A stretch of 64,000 bases of DNA from Streptomyces barringtoniae (GCF_020819595.1 NZ_JAJHNP010000006.1:124001-188000), one strand, 5' to 3'; shown: positions 8,910 to 18,701, numbered from the stretch's first letter. Made by a program: numbers and translations. The notes: generated from the letters alone by a model not told the origin.

Positions 8910-10034
8910 TCAGATCACCGCCCTCGCCAGACGGGTCGCCAGTCTCGCCCTCGGCCCGCTGTCCGCGGGCCTGCGCCGCGGATGCACCGTGTTGGCCAGC
9001 AGGATCAGGAACGTGTCCGTCCTCGGGTCGAGGACGAGCGAGGTACCCGTGAAGCCCGTGTGCCCCGCCGCCCCGCGGCCCGCGAGTTCGCCCATGAACG
9101 ACGGCTGGTCGACGGCGAAGCCCAGCCCCGGCGGGGTGAGCAGCAGCTCGACGAAGTCGGGGCCGAGGATGCGCGCGGGGCCGTAGGAGCCGCCGGCGAG
9201 CAGGGCGCGGCAGAAGACGGCCAGGTCGCGGGCGGTGGAGAAGAGCCCGGCATGTCCGGCGACCCCGCCCAGCGCCCAGGCGTTCTCGTCGTGGACCACT
9301 CCCCGCAGCATCCCGCGGTCCGCCTTGGCCCAGGGCCGCCGCTGGTCCTCGGTGGCGGCCGCGCCGGGGCACGGCCCGAAGCCGGTCGCCGTCATGCCGA
9401 GCGGGCGGGTGATGCCGTCCTGGACGAGGACGTCGAGGCCACGGCCGGTGATGCGCTCCAGCACGGACTGGAGCAGCAGCATGTTCAGGTCGGAGTACAG
9501 GTGCCGGCCGGGCTCGCCGGCCGGGGCCTCGGCGCGCAGCAGGGCGAGCCGGGTGGCGTCGTCCGGGCAGTCGTACAGCGGCAGCTCCGGGCGCAGCCCG
9601 GAGGTGTGGGTGAGCAGCTGCCGCACGGTGATGCCGTGGGCGGCCGCGGCATGGAAGTCGGGCAGGTAGTCGCCGACCCGGGCGTTCATGCCGAGGGTGC
9701 CGCGCTCGATCTGCTGCACGGCGGCGACGGAGGTGAACAGCTTGGTGAGGGAGGCCAGGTCGAAGGGGGTGTCGACGGTGGCCAGGACCCGTGCTGGGGG
9801 CGGCAGTTCGACACCGTTGTCGGTCTCGGGGTCGTAGCCGGAGTAGCGGACGGCCCAGCCCGTGGCCTCTTCCACGGCGATCACGGGTCCGCGTCCGGCC
9901 AGCACGACGGCGCCGGCCGCCCAGGGGCGGTCTCCGGCGGTGAGGGCGTGCACCTCGCCGACCAGGTGCGCGAGTTCGGCAGGGTCGAGCCCGGCCCGTT
10001 CCGGTGTGTCGACGCGCAGTCTCGGTGCGCTCAG
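8910..10034 (-). CDS. serine hydrolase of the class C beta-lactamase/PBP4* family
   Basis: About 374 residues. The catalytic triad motifs are visible: S95-L-T-K98 (DLASLTKLF), the tyrosine motif YSDLN, and HTG (GHTGFTGTS). These enzymes act as D-amino-acid peptidases, esterases or cell-wall amidases; substrate unknown. No signal peptide is seen. The start is unusual. The most likely codon is CTG, overlapping the TGA of the upstream MFS gene (CTGA), with GGAGGGAGA eight bases before it; no ATG, GTG or TTG lies at this point. An in-frame GTG further upstream would add residues inside the MFS 3' end. The overlap implies translational coupling to the exporter. Confidence 0.85.
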   Translation of the reverse strand: MSAPRLRVDTPERAGLDPAELAHLVGEVHALTAGDRPWAAGAVVLAGRGPVIAVEEATGWAVRYSGYDPETDNGVELPPPARVLATVDTPFDLASLTKLFTSVAAVQQIERGTLGMNARVGDYLPDFHAAAAHGITVRQLLTHTSGLRPELPLYDCPDDATRLALLRAEAPAGEPGRHLYSDLNMLLLQSVLERITGRGLDVLVQDGITRPLGMTATGFGPCPGAAATEDQRRPWAKADRGMLRGVVHDENAWALGGVAGHAGLFSTARDLAVFCRALLAGGSYGPARILGPDFVELLLTPPGLGFAVDQPSFMGELAGRGAAGHTGFTGTSLVLDPRTDTFLILLANTVHPRRRPADSGPRARLATRLARAVI

Positions 10035-11335
10035 TTCTCGTCTCCCTCCGACCCCGCACGAGTGTTCCCACACGTGTTCCAGGGACGGCACATTCCCATG
10101 AAGCAGGCCGCCGCGACCAGTGCTCCCACCAGTTGGACCACCGCCATGGGTACGGCGGTGTGCTCTCCGGCGACGCCGACGAGCGGTGAGGCCACCGCTC
10201 CGACGAGGAAGGAGGAGGTGCCGAGCAGGGCGGAGGCGGAGCCGGCGGCGTGCCGGGTGCGCAGCAGGGCGAGGGACTGGGCGTTGGGGAGCGTGATGCC
10301 CATGGCGGACATGAGGACGAACAGCGCGGCTGCGATCGGCGGCAGACCGACCTCGCCGAGGGCGCCGGCGGACATCAGCAGCAGGGCGGCCGCGGCGAGC
10401 ACGATCACCGTGAGACCGCAGGCCAGCACCTTCTCCAGGGCGACCCGGCCGACCAGCAGCCTGCCGTTGACCTGTCCGGCGACCACCAGGCCGACCGAGT
10501 TGAGGCCGAACAGCAGGCCGAAGGTCTGCGGGGAGGCGCCGTAGATCTCCTGGACGACGAAGGGGGAGGCGGATATGTACGCGAACAGCGCGGCGAAGGC
10601 GAAACCGCCGGCCAGCATGTATCCCGTGAAGGGCAGGTCGGCGAGCAGGCCGCGCATCGCACGCAGGGCCGCCCCGACTCCCCCGTCGTGCCGTTCCGCC
10701 GGCGGCAGGGTCTCGGGCAGCCGCAGCCAGACGAGCGCGGCCAGCAGCACGCCGACGGCCGTGAGGACGACGAACACGCCCCGCCAGTCCGTCACCCGCA
10801 GGATCTGCCCGCCGATCAGCGGCGCCACGATCGGAGCGGCCCCGGAGACCAGCATCAGGGTGGAGAAGAAGCGGGCCATGGCCACGCCGTCGTACAGGTC
10901 GCGTACGACGGCCCGCGCGATGACGATCCCGGCGGCGCCCGCGAGGCCCTGGGCGAGGCGGAAGGCGACCAGCGTCCCGACATTCGGCGCGAGGGCGCAC
11001 AGGGCGGTGGCGAGGAGGTAGACGGCGAGTCCGGCGAGCAGCGGACGGCGGCGGCCCCAGCGGTCGCTCATAGGGCCGACGACCAGTTGCCCGAGGGCCA
11101 TGCCCAGCAGGCAGGCGGTGAGGGTGAGCTGGACGGTGGCGGCGGGCGCGTGCAGGGATCCGGTGACCTCCGGCAGGGACGGGAGGTACATGTCCATCGC
11201 GAGCGGGGGTGTCGCGGTGAGGCCGCCGAGGACGAGGGTGACGAGCAGGCCGGTGCGGCGGGTGGTCGCGGACGTCCGGGCCGGGGTGGGCGACCGGTGG
11301 GTGTCCGGTGTCGGTGCCGCCGCGCGCTCGGGCAT
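10031..11335 (-). CDS. Bcr/CflA-type multidrug MFS exporter
   Basis: 434 residues, twelve predicted helices. Family marks are LAMDMYLPSLPEV at helix 1, GPMSDRWGRRRPLL (motif A) after helix 2, RLAQGLAGAAGIVIARAVVRDL and the SGAAPIVAPLIGG segment. Bcr/CflA pumps export drugs such as bicyclomycin or chloramphenicol, and sometimes cysteine. The ATG has a strong GGGAGGGG site. A three-copy 17-bp tandem repeat sits 13-63 bases before it. It overlaps the serine hydrolase gene by four bases, so the two form an operon. Confidence 0.92.
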   Translation of the reverse strand: MPERAAAPTPDTHRSPTPARTSATTRRTGLLVTLVLGGLTATPPLAMDMYLPSLPEVTGSLHAPAATVQLTLTACLLGMALGQLVVGPMSDRWGRRRPLLAGLAVYLLATALCALAPNVGTLVAFRLAQGLAGAAGIVIARAVVRDLYDGVAMARFFSTLMLVSGAAPIVAPLIGGQILRVTDWRGVFVVLTAVGVLLAALVWLRLPETLPPAERHDGGVGAALRAMRGLLADLPFTGYMLAGGFAFAALFAYISASPFVVQEIYGASPQTFGLLFGLNSVGLVVAGQVNGRLLVGRVALEKVLACGLTVIVLAAAALLLMSAGALGEVGLPPIAAALFVLMSAMGITLPNAQSLALLRTRHAAGSASALLGTSSFLVGAVASPLVGVAGEHTAVPMAVVQLVGALVAAACFMGMCRPWNTCGNTRAGSEGDEN

Positions 11336-11347
11336 CTGTCCCCTCCC

Positions 11348-11398
11348 CTTGGTGAAACGGCCGCCTTGGTGAAACGGCCGCCTTGGTGAAACGGCCGC
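11348..11398. repeat. three tandem 17-bp repeats upstream of the MFS exporter
   Basis: CTTGGTGAAACGGCCGC is repeated three times head to tail without a mismatch, followed by a degenerate fourth copy (about 11399-11416). It occupies the short divergent region between the exporter (minus) and the Gfo/Idh gene (plus), where a promoter or operator is expected. Confidence 0.9.
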
Positions 11399-11473
11399 CT
11401 GCCGAAAACGACCGGCACCTATGCTCTCAGCTCGTACACACTGCCGGGGCACACATGACCGATGGGTGGGGCG

Positions 11474-12487
11474 ATGGTGGAGCAGAAGGTGCGCTGGGGG
11501 ATTCTCGCGACGGGCGGGATCGCGGCGGCGTTCGCGGCGGACCTGGTCGATCTGCCGGACGCGGAGATCGCGGCGGTGGCCTCGCGGCGGCCGCAGTCGG
11601 CGGAGGCGTTCGCCGAGCGGTTCGGGGCGGCGCGGGCGTACGGCGACTGGGAGTCGCTGGCGGCGGACCCGGCCATCGATGTCGTGTACGTCGCCACTCC
11701 GCACTCGGCGCACCGCGCGGCGGCCGGGCTGTGTCTGGAAGCGGGGCGGAACGTGCTGTGCGAGAAGCCGTTCACGCTGAACCTGCGTGAGACGGAGGAA
11801 CTCGTCGCGCTGGCGCGGGAACACGACCGCTTCCTGATGGAGGCGATGTGGATGTACTGCAACCCGCTCATCCGGCGGCTGAAGGCGCTGGTGGACGACG
11901 GGGCGATCGGCGAAGTGCGCACCGTACAGGCAGACTTCGGGCTGGCCGGTCCTTTCCCGCCCGCCCACCGGCTGCGGGACCCGGCCCTCGGCGGCGGGGC
12001 GCTGCTGGACCTGGGCGTGTACCCGGTGTCGTTCGCGCAGCTGCTGCTGGGCGAGCCGGACGCGGTCACGGGCAGCGCGCTGCTGTCGCCGGAGGGCGTC
12101 GACCTGCAGACGGGTGCGGTGCTGTCCTGGGAGAGCGGAGCGATGGCCGCGCTGCACTGCTCGATCGTCGGCGGTACGGGCGGCACGGCCTCGGTGACCG
12201 GTTCGCACGGCCGGATCGACGTGCCGTCCGGCTTCTTCCACCCGGAGCGGTTCGTGCTGCGCCGCGACGGCCGTGATCCCGAGGAGTTCGCCGCCGACCC
12301 GGCCGACGGACCGCGCACCACCCTGCGTCACGAGGCGATCGAGGTCATGCGGGCACTGCGGGCGGGCGAGAAGGAGTCGCCCCTGGTACCGCTGGAGGGC
12401 TCACTGGCGGTGATGCGCACGCTGGACGCGGTGCGGGAACGGATCGGGGTGCACTACCCGGGCGACGCGGTCACGGTACCCGCGTGA
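11474..12487 (+). CDS. Gfo/Idh/MocA-family NAD(P)-dependent oxidoreductase
   Basis: 337 residues from the ATG that precedes VEQKVRWG; an ATG four codons earlier is an alternative. The nucleotide-binding N-terminus reads WGILATGGIAAAFAADL, and the catalytic-lysine motif is CEKPFTLN. The GGGALLDLGVYP segment is typical of the dehydrogenase/trans-1,2-dihydrobenzene-diol group. It oxidises or reduces a sugar-like or cyclitol alcohol; substrate unknown. It is divergent from the exporter operon. Confidence 0.9.
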   Translation: MVEQKVRWGILATGGIAAAFAADLVDLPDAEIAAVASRRPQSAEAFAERFGAARAYGDWESLAADPAIDVVYVATPHSAHRAAAGLCLEAGRNVLCEKPFTLNLRETEELVALAREHDRFLMEAMWMYCNPLIRRLKALVDDGAIGEVRTVQADFGLAGPFPPAHRLRDPALGGGALLDLGVYPVSFAQLLLGEPDAVTGSALLSPEGVDLQTGAVLSWESGAMAALHCSIVGGTGGTASVTGSHGRIDVPSGFFHPERFVLRRDGRDPEEFAADPADGPRTTLRHEAIEVMRALRAGEKESPLVPLEGSLAVMRTLDAVRERIGVHYPGDAVTVPA

Positions 12488-12682
12488 CGCACCCTCCCGG
12501 GAGGGCACTCGCGGCGCCCGCGTGCCCCGGCGGTCCAAGGAGACAGTCCCGGCGACCGCGTGATCCGGTGGCCCCGAAGGGCACTCGCGACGACCCGCGG
12601 TGGGTTTCGATGCGGATCCGGCCGCCGTCGCGCGGTGGATGTCGTCCTCGGCGGTGGGCACCCGGTCGCCGTCGTGAGGTGG

Positions 12683-12747
12683 CCGCCATTCCGCGGTAAC
12701 CGTATGGCGGACACGGCATTCCGCATGGCGGACTTGCCGCCTACGCT
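12683..12747. promoter_or_regulatory. repeated palindromic elements and -10 before an SDR gene
   Basis: CCGCCAT (12683) is mirrored by ATGGCGG (12704), and ATGGCGGAC recurs exactly 21 bases later (12725), two helical turns apart. The second copy lies in TCCGC-ATG-GCGGA, a small perfect palindrome. A TACGCT -10-like box (12742-12747) ends eight bases before the SDR ATG, which lacks a Shine-Dalgarno. This looks like operators around a leaderless promoter. The rest of the 268-base gap from 12488 holds nothing recognisable. Confidence 0.45.
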
Positions 12748-12755
12748 GCGGTGCC

Positions 12756-13514
12756 ATGACTGACAGGGAATCGAAGATCGCGGTGGTGACCGGCGCCGGG
12801 TCCGGCATCGGGCGGGCCGTCGCCGTGGAGCTGCTGCGGGCCGGATGGTCGGTGGCGCTGGCCGGCCGGCGCACCGAGACGCTGACGGAGACCGCGGCGC
12901 TGATGCCGGAGGGCGCCTCCGTCGCCGTACGCACCGACGTCTCCCGGCCCGAGGACGTGGAGGCGCTGTTCACGGCCACGGTGGACCGGTTCGGGCGGGT
13001 GGACCTGCTGTTCAACAACGCGGGGACCTTCGGGCCCGGCGGGGTGCCGGTGGAGGAGCTGTCGTACGACGCCTGGCGGCACGTGGTGGACACCAACCTC
13101 AACGGCGCGTTCCTGTGCGCCCAGGCGGCGTACCGGCGGATGAAGGAGCAGGATCCGCAGGGCGGCCGGATCATCAACAACGGGTCCATTTCCGCCCATA
13201 CACCCCGTCCGCTCTCCGTCGCCTACACGGCGACCAAGCACGCGCTGACCGGCCTCACCAAGTCCCTGTCGCTGGACGGGCGGCCGTACCGCATCGCCGT
13301 CGGGCAGATCGACATCGGCAACGCGGCGACCGACATGACGGCCCGGATGCAGACCGGCGCGCTGCAGGCGAACGGCGAGATGGTCCCGGAGCCGGTGATG
13401 GACGTGGCCGACGTGGCGCGAACCGTGCGGCACATGGCCGAGCTGCCGCTGGAGGCGAACGTGCAGTTCGCGACGGTGCTGGCGACGGCGATGCCGTACA
13501 TCGGGCGGGGCTGA
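12756..13514 (+). CDS. short-chain dehydrogenase/reductase
   Basis: 252 residues, classical SDR length. The cofactor loop is [13 protein letters not shown] (TGxxxGxG), the NNAG motif is [10 protein letters not shown], and the catalytic residues follow as Ser (NNGSISAH) and YTATK (Tyr-x-x-x-Lys). It reduces or oxidises an alcohol or ketone with NAD(P)H; the basic residues after beta-2 (AGRRTE) favour NADP. The substrate is unknown. Probably leaderless. Confidence 0.92.
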   Translation: MTDRESKIAVVTGAGSGIGRAVAVELLRAGWSVALAGRRTETLTETAALMPEGASVAVRTDVSRPEDVEALFTATVDRFGRVDLLFNNAGTFGPGGVPVEELSYDAWRHVVDTNLNGAFLCAQAAYRRMKEQDPQGGRIINNGSISAHTPRPLSVAYTATKHALTGLTKSLSLDGRPYRIAVGQIDIGNAATDMTARMQTGALQANGEMVPEPVMDVADVARTVRHMAELPLEANVQFATVLATAMPYIGRG

Positions 13515-13642
13515 ACCCACCGCCGCAAGCGGAATTCGAACATCCGCGGTATTGCGGCATGTCGAGCCTATATGCTCAACTTTCCTTCACGAGAGCTTCA
13601 CAGTTGGAGCACGTGGATTCCGCAGCCATCACCGAGGGGGGA

Positions 13643-13730
13643 TGCGGCGGCCGTTCCACCGGGCCGGAGTTGGGGGTGGACCTCGCGACGGGACGCGAGG
13701 TACACGCCGGCCGGTGGAACGGCCGCCGCA
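13643..13730. terminator. long nested inverted repeat between convergent genes
   Basis: TGCGGCGGCCGTTCCACCGG at 13643-13662 is repeated in exact reverse complement at 13711-13730. Inside the 48-base loop, CCTCGCG and CGCGAGG form a second seven-pair stem, and GGCCGG/CCGGCC extends the outer one. It starts four bases after the D,D-carboxypeptidase stop and probably terminates that gene; from the other side it would block read-through from the SDR gene. The upstream 13515-13642 stretch holds no gene. Confidence 0.75.
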
Positions 13731-13734
13731 CTGT

Positions 13735-15006
13735 TCAGCGCCGGTGCCGGCCCCCGGGCTCCGTGGCGTCCGCGGCCCCGTCGGACCTCTCGGCCCCCTT
13801 GGACCGCTCAGGCCCCTTGGGCGTCTCGGCCTCCTCGGACACCCCGGCCGCCGCGACCGCCCTGCGCCGCCGCTTGACCACCATTGCCCCGGCCGCCGCC
13901 AGCAGCAGCGCCGTACCGGCCGCGCCCTCCACCAGCCGTCCGGCGGACGGGCCGCCGGAGCCCGAGGAGGACACGCCGGCCGCCGCCCGTGCCGCGTTCC
14001 GCGCGGGCGCCGCACTCGCCTTCGCCCCGCCCTCGCTGAGCGGATCGACCAGCGTGCCCACGGCCCGCGCCGAACGCCCCCGGCCGAAACCCCAGTCGAG
14101 CAGCGCGGCGGTCTGCTCGTAGACGGCGTTGCTGCCCTCGGCGGGGTGCATGACCGTCACCAGCAGGGTGCGGCCGCCCCGGGTGGCCGCACCGGTGAAG
14201 GTGTTGCCGGCGTGGCTGGTGTAACCGTTCTTGACGCCGATCAGGCCGTCGTACGTCCTCAGTCCCCACGCCCCGGTCAGCAGGCGGTCGGTGTTCTGGA
14301 TCTGGAAGGTCTTCTTGCCGCCCGCCGGGAAGTCCGCGGTCCGCGTGCCGCAGTAGCCGCGGAAGTCGGCGTCCTTCAGGCCGTGACGGGCGAACAGCGT
14401 GAGGTCGTACGCCGAGGAGATCTGGCCCGGGTGGTCGAAGCCGTCGGGGCTGACCACATGGGTGTCCAGGGCCTGCAGGTCCTCCGCCTTGGCCTGCATC
14501 TCGGCGACCGTCCTGGCGATGCCGCCGTTCATGTGGGCGAGCACGTGCACGGCGTCGTTGCCGGAGCGCAGGAACACGCCCTGCCACAACTGCTCGACGC
14601 TGTAGGTGATGCCGGGCTTGATGCCGACCAGGCTGGAGCCGGCCGGGACGTCGGCCAGGTCGGAGTCCCGCACCGTGTACCGCTCGGTGCGGTCGAACTT
14701 CTTCAGCACGGTGTCCGCGAACAGCATCTTCAGCGTGGACGCGGGCGGGAGCCGCCGGTGCGCGTTGAACGAGGCGAGAACCTCGCCGCTCGCGCAGTCG
14801 GCGATCAACCAGGAGAGGGCGGAGAGCTTCTCGGGCAGTCCGGAGGCTCCGCGTACCTGGACGCCCCTACGGGCCAGTTGCTCGCCGCCGATCACGGTCG
14901 CGGCGGACGCCGGAGTGGTCGCGGACAGGGGAAGGGCGGCGGCCGTCAGTCCGAGGACGGCACGTCGGCTGAGCCGGGAACATTCGCGCACTCGGGGACG
15001 GTACAC
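13735..15006 (-). CDS. D-alanyl-D-alanine carboxypeptidase (PBP5/DacC type)
   Basis: 423 residues. A twin-arginine-like signal (SRRAVLGLTAAALPLSATTPASA) directs export. The penicillin-binding active site is present: S90-T-L-K93, S149-G-N151 and the KNG box (GVKNGYTSHAGNTF), the usual Streptomyces variant of KTG. After the catalytic domain comes a disordered linker, one C-terminal transmembrane helix (GTALLLAAAGAMVV) and a basic stop-transfer KRRRR, then a charged tail. It trims terminal D-alanine from peptidoglycan stem peptides outside the membrane. The promoter region 15007-15191 is shared with the divergent ABC permease. Confidence 0.94.
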   Translation of the reverse strand: MYRPRVRECSRLSRRAVLGLTAAALPLSATTPASAATVIGGEQLARRGVQVRGASGLPEKLSALSWLIADCASGEVLASFNAHRRLPPASTLKMLFADTVLKKFDRTERYTVRDSDLADVPAGSSLVGIKPGITYSVEQLWQGVFLRSGNDAVHVLAHMNGGIARTVAEMQAKAEDLQALDTHVVSPDGFDHPGQISSAYDLTLFARHGLKDADFRGYCGTRTADFPAGGKKTFQIQNTDRLLTGAWGLRTYDGLIGVKNGYTSHAGNTFTGAATRGGRTLLVTVMHPAEGSNAVYEQTAALLDWGFGRGRSARAVGTLVDPLSEGGAKASAAPARNAARAAAGVSSSGSGGPSAGRLVEGAAGTALLLAAAGAMVVKRRRRAVAAAGVSEEAETPKGPERSKGAERSDGAADATEPGGRHRR

Positions 15007-15191
15007 CGCGCCCAGCAGCGGATTCGGCAGCGCGGGCCCGTCACGGCCGTGGAATTTGCCACGTTATGAAAATCCGATGAGTTACTCGGTTTTCTCAGCC
15101 CTTGCACGCCCCTCGCCCAGGGTGGCTCAAAGGTTCCTCCCTAGCTTGTGGCCGCGCCCACAGCGGGCGCCAAGAAGCTTCGAGGAACGGG

Positions 15192-16556
15192 ATGTTTGGC
15201 ATCTATCTCAAGCGCGAGCTGAGCCGCCGCAAGAAGACCGCTCTGGTCGTCGCGATGGGTCTGGCGCTCGGTATCGCGCTGGTCATCACCGTCAACTCGG
15301 TGTCGGCCGGCATGACGCAGGCGCAGGACAAGGTCCTGAAATCGCTCTACGGCCTCGGCACCGACATGACCGTCACCAAGGCCCGGTCTGCGCCCACGGC
15401 GGGCAGCTCGCAGGGGCCGCGGTTCCAGTTCGACGCGAAGTCGAGCAGCAAGACCAGCCAGAGCTCGGACCGGGTGATGACCCAGGGTGGTCAGGCCCTG
15501 AAGTCCTCACTGGTCCAGCGGGTCGCCGCGCAGCAGGGCGTCGCCTCGGCGGTCGGGGCCCTGTCCCTGAACGTCACCAAGGTCGACGGCTCCTTCACCC
15601 AGGGCAAGGCCCAGTCGTCCGGCAGCGGCGGGCAGCAGGGCGGGCCCGGTGCAGGCGGCGGTGGCCAGCCGCAGGTGCAGGGCGGCGGCGCCAGCTTCAA
15701 CGTCAACAGCTACTCCGTCGCCGGCGTCGACGTCACGAAACAGGACCTCGGCCCGCTGGCCACGATGAAGATCACCTCCGGGAGGACCTTCACCCCGGCG
15801 CAGACGGACGCGAAGGTCGCGGTGGTCGCCAAGTCGTACGCCAAGGAGAAGAAGTACAAGGTCGGCTCGACCTTCAAGATCTCCGGCACCACGTACGCCG
15901 TCACCGGCATCGCGACGCCCGACAGCGGCGAGTCCACCACCGACGTCTATCTGCCGCTGAAGCAGGCCCAGTCGCTCGGCGACGCCGAGGACGAGGTCAC
16001 CACGATCTACGTCGAGGCGGCCGACTCGAAGCAGATCGCGGCGGTGAAGAAGCGCATCCAGGCGAACGTCTCCGGTACGACGGTCACCACCTCCTCCGAC
16101 CTCGCCGCCACGGTCTCCGGCTCCCTGTCCACCGCCTCCGACCTCGCCACCGGCGTCGGCACGTGGCTGTCCGTCGCCGTGCTCGCCGCCGCGTTCCTGG
16201 TGGCCGCGCTGCTCACCTCCGCCGCCGTCTCCCGGCGGGTGCGCGAGTTCGGCACGCTGAAGGCGCTCGGCTGGCCCAGCCGCAGGGTGACCCGGCAGGT
16301 GGTCGGCGAGTCCGTCGTCAACGGCCTGATCGGCGGCGGCCTCGGCATCGCCCTCGGTCTCGCGGCCGCCTGCACGGTCACGGCGGTCAGCCCGAAGCTC
16401 ACCGCGCAGCTCGGCAGCACGGGCGGCGCCATGGGCGGCGGCCCCGGCGGCGGTCCCGGGCAGCAGTCGGCGAAGAACACCCTGGAGATCGCGCTTTCCG
16501 CGCCCGTCTCCCCGACGACCATCGCGCTCGCCGTCGGCCTGCGCAGCGTCGCATGA
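15192..16556 (+). CDS. FtsX/MacB-type ABC permease, last helix apparently deleted
   Basis: 454 residues, ATG with GAGGAACGG before it. Helix 1 (TALVVAMGLALGIALVITV), a large extracytoplasmic MacB-like domain with a Gly/Gln-rich linker around residues 135-160, then two helices and the FtsX motif RVREFGTLKALGWP. It should pair with the ATPase downstream to export lipids or peptides or to signal cell-wall stress. Related permeases end with a further helix followed by RPADALRxxx. Here the frame goes from ALAVG directly to LRSVA and stop, as if about 30 residues including the final helix were removed in frame near 16531-16545. The product is probably not functional, unless this is an assembly collapse. 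Confidence 0.8.
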   Translation: MFGIYLKRELSRRKKTALVVAMGLALGIALVITVNSVSAGMTQAQDKVLKSLYGLGTDMTVTKARSAPTAGSSQGPRFQFDAKSSSKTSQSSDRVMTQGGQALKSSLVQRVAAQQGVASAVGALSLNVTKVDGSFTQGKAQSSGSGGQQGGPGAGGGGQPQVQGGGASFNVNSYSVAGVDVTKQDLGPLATMKITSGRTFTPAQTDAKVAVVAKSYAKEKKYKVGSTFKISGTTYAVTGIATPDSGESTTDVYLPLKQAQSLGDAEDEVTTIYVEAADSKQIAAVKKRIQANVSGTTVTTSSDLAATVSGSLSTASDLATGVGTWLSVAVLAAAFLVAALLTSAAVSRRVREFGTLKALGWPSRRVTRQVVGESVVNGLIGGGLGIALGLAAACTVTAVSPKLTAQLGSTGGAMGGGPGGGPGQQSAKNTLEIALSAPVSPTTIALAVGLRSVA

Positions 16557-16591
16557 CTCCCCACCCCTGCCTTCCTCACCTTGGAGCACCC

Positions 16592-17322
<731 letters not shown>

Positions 17323-17343
17323 AGCCAGCCGAGGCGGAGCCGC

Positions 17344-18321
17344 TCACCTGCCCAGGACCCGGTCGATCTCGGCCAGTTGCCCGGCGGTGAGCGGCCCCTT
17401 CTCGATGGCCCCCGCGTTCTGCTCGGCCTGCGCGACCGACCGGAAGCCGGGGATGGGCACGGTGCGCGGACTGCGGGCCCAGATCCAGGCCAGGGCACCT
17501 TGGGCGACGGTACGGCCGCCGCTGGTGAGAACGTCCCGCAGGGCGTCGACACGAGCCACCCAGTCGTCGTCGGCCCCGTCGCCGTCGTACCCCTGCATCC
17601 AGGCCGGCGGCCGGCTCCGGATGTCCCCCGCCTCCAGCGGCCCGCTCCGCCGCCCGGCCAGCAGCCCCATGGCCAGCGGACTGCGGTTGATGCTCGCAAG
17701 CCCCATCCGCTCGCACATTTCGAGGAGTTGCGGCGCGTCCTGGAGGACGTTGAGGGCATGCTGTACGGCCGTGCAGTGCGGTCCCTCGGCGAAGACGGCG
17801 GCGCGGTCGGGGTCGTCGGTGCTCCAGGCATAGGCGCGGATCAGCCCTTCCCCGACCAACTCCTCGCACAGGTCCCGCAGTTCGGCGCCGCGCGCCGGAT
17901 CGGCGTCGGACAGGTGGAACTGGTACAGATCGATGTGGTCGGTGCCGAGGCGGCGCAGGGAGGCGGTGAGGGCGCGCCGGGCGTACTCCGTGGTGTCGTC
18001 GCCGCCGGTGAGGGTGCGGGTGTCCGGATCGAAGACGTTGCCCCACTTGGTGGCGAGCACGACGTCGTCGCGCCGCTTGCCCAGGGCGCGGCCGAGGACG
18101 GTCTCGCTGTGTCCGGTGCCGTAGACGTCGGCGGTGTCGAAGAAGGTGACACCGAGGTCGAGCGCACGGCGTACCGCCCGCACGGTCTCCTCGTCGTCCA
18201 CCTTCCCCCAGCCGAGCGGCTGTCCGTCGGCGGACTGCCACTCCCCGCCGATGGCCCAGCAGCCGAAGCCGAGCGGGCTGACTTCGATCCCACTGCGTCC
18301 CAGAGTTCGCTTCGTCGTCAT
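17344..18321 (-). CDS. aldo/keto reductase
   Basis: 325 residues, a TIM-barrel NADPH-dependent oxidoreductase. The signature FFDTADVYGTGHSE carries the catalytic aspartate and tyrosine, VVLATKWG the lysine, and DLYQFHLSD the histidine position; PIPGFRSVAQAEQN is the cofactor-binding end. The subgroup resembles YajO/general stress Gsp69-type reductases; substrate unknown. The ATG has no Shine-Dalgarno but a good promoter close by, so the mRNA is probably leaderless. Confidence 0.92.
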   Translation of the reverse strand: MTTKRTLGRSGIEVSPLGFGCWAIGGEWQSADGQPLGWGKVDDEETVRAVRRALDLGVTFFDTADVYGTGHSETVLGRALGKRRDDVVLATKWGNVFDPDTRTLTGGDDTTEYARRALTASLRRLGTDHIDLYQFHLSDADPARGAELRDLCEELVGEGLIRAYAWSTDDPDRAAVFAEGPHCTAVQHALNVLQDAPQLLEMCERMGLASINRSPLAMGLLAGRRSGPLEAGDIRSRPPAWMQGYDGDGADDDWVARVDALRDVLTSGGRTVAQGALAWIWARSPRTVPIPGFRSVAQAEQNAGAIEKGPLTAGQLAEIDRVLGR

Positions 18322-18329
18322 GCCCAGGG

Positions 18330-18360
18330 ACGCTAGGAGTTGAAGCGCACGCGAAGGCAA
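18330..18360 (-). promoter_or_regulatory. promoter for leaderless aldo/keto reductase mRNA
   Basis: On the minus strand TTGCCT (18360-18355) and TAGCGT (18335-18330) are spaced 19 bases, and TAGCGT ends eight bases before the ATG. This is the clearest -35/-10 pair in the window. Confidence 0.55.
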
Positions 18361-18374
18361 GCCCCAGGAGCCTT

Positions 18375-18701
18375 TTACGCCTGCCCGGTCTCGAACCGCG
18401 AGATCCGCCCGTCGTCCTCGACGATGAAGGTCCACTTGGTGCGCATCTCGCCCCAGGCGTCGTTGCGATAGCGGGCGATCAGGGCCCGGCCGCCGTCGGA
18501 CTCGTTGTCGACCTCCAGGTGGCCGTTGGAGGAGAAGATCTCCCGGTCGATCCACTCGGCGAGGTCACGGTCGGAGCCGTCGTCGGCCATGGTGGCGCCG
18601 GGGGCGAGCAGCGCCATGAAGCCCTCCCTGTCGTGGGAGTTGACGGCGTTGACGAAGGCCCGGACGGCGGGATCGCTGAGTTTGGCTGGCTGAATCGTCA
18701 T
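18375..18701 (-). CDS. SnoaL/NTF2-like small protein
   Basis: 108 residues. The pattern FVNAVNSHDREGFMALLAPGA ... MADDG is the NTF2-like/SnoaL_2 fold start, and the protein ends with WTFIVEDDGRISRFETG, the last strand of the cone. Such proteins are isomerases, cyclases or ligand-binding proteins; no catalytic assignment is possible. It lies 53 bases upstream of the aldo/keto reductase in the same direction. Confidence 0.85.
   Translation of the reverse strand: MTIQPAKLSDPAVRAFVNAVNSHDREGFMALLAPGATMADDGSDRDLAEWIDREIFSSNGHLEVDNESDGGRALIARYRNDAWGEMRTKWTFIVEDDGRISRFETGQA

Noticed and set aside
9000..9800. Long plus-strand open frames across minus-strand genes (for example 8691-10544 and 3293-5350)
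   Set aside because: They are antisense shadows of high-GC genes: low-complexity Gly/Arg/Ala products with no domains and no ribosome-binding sites.
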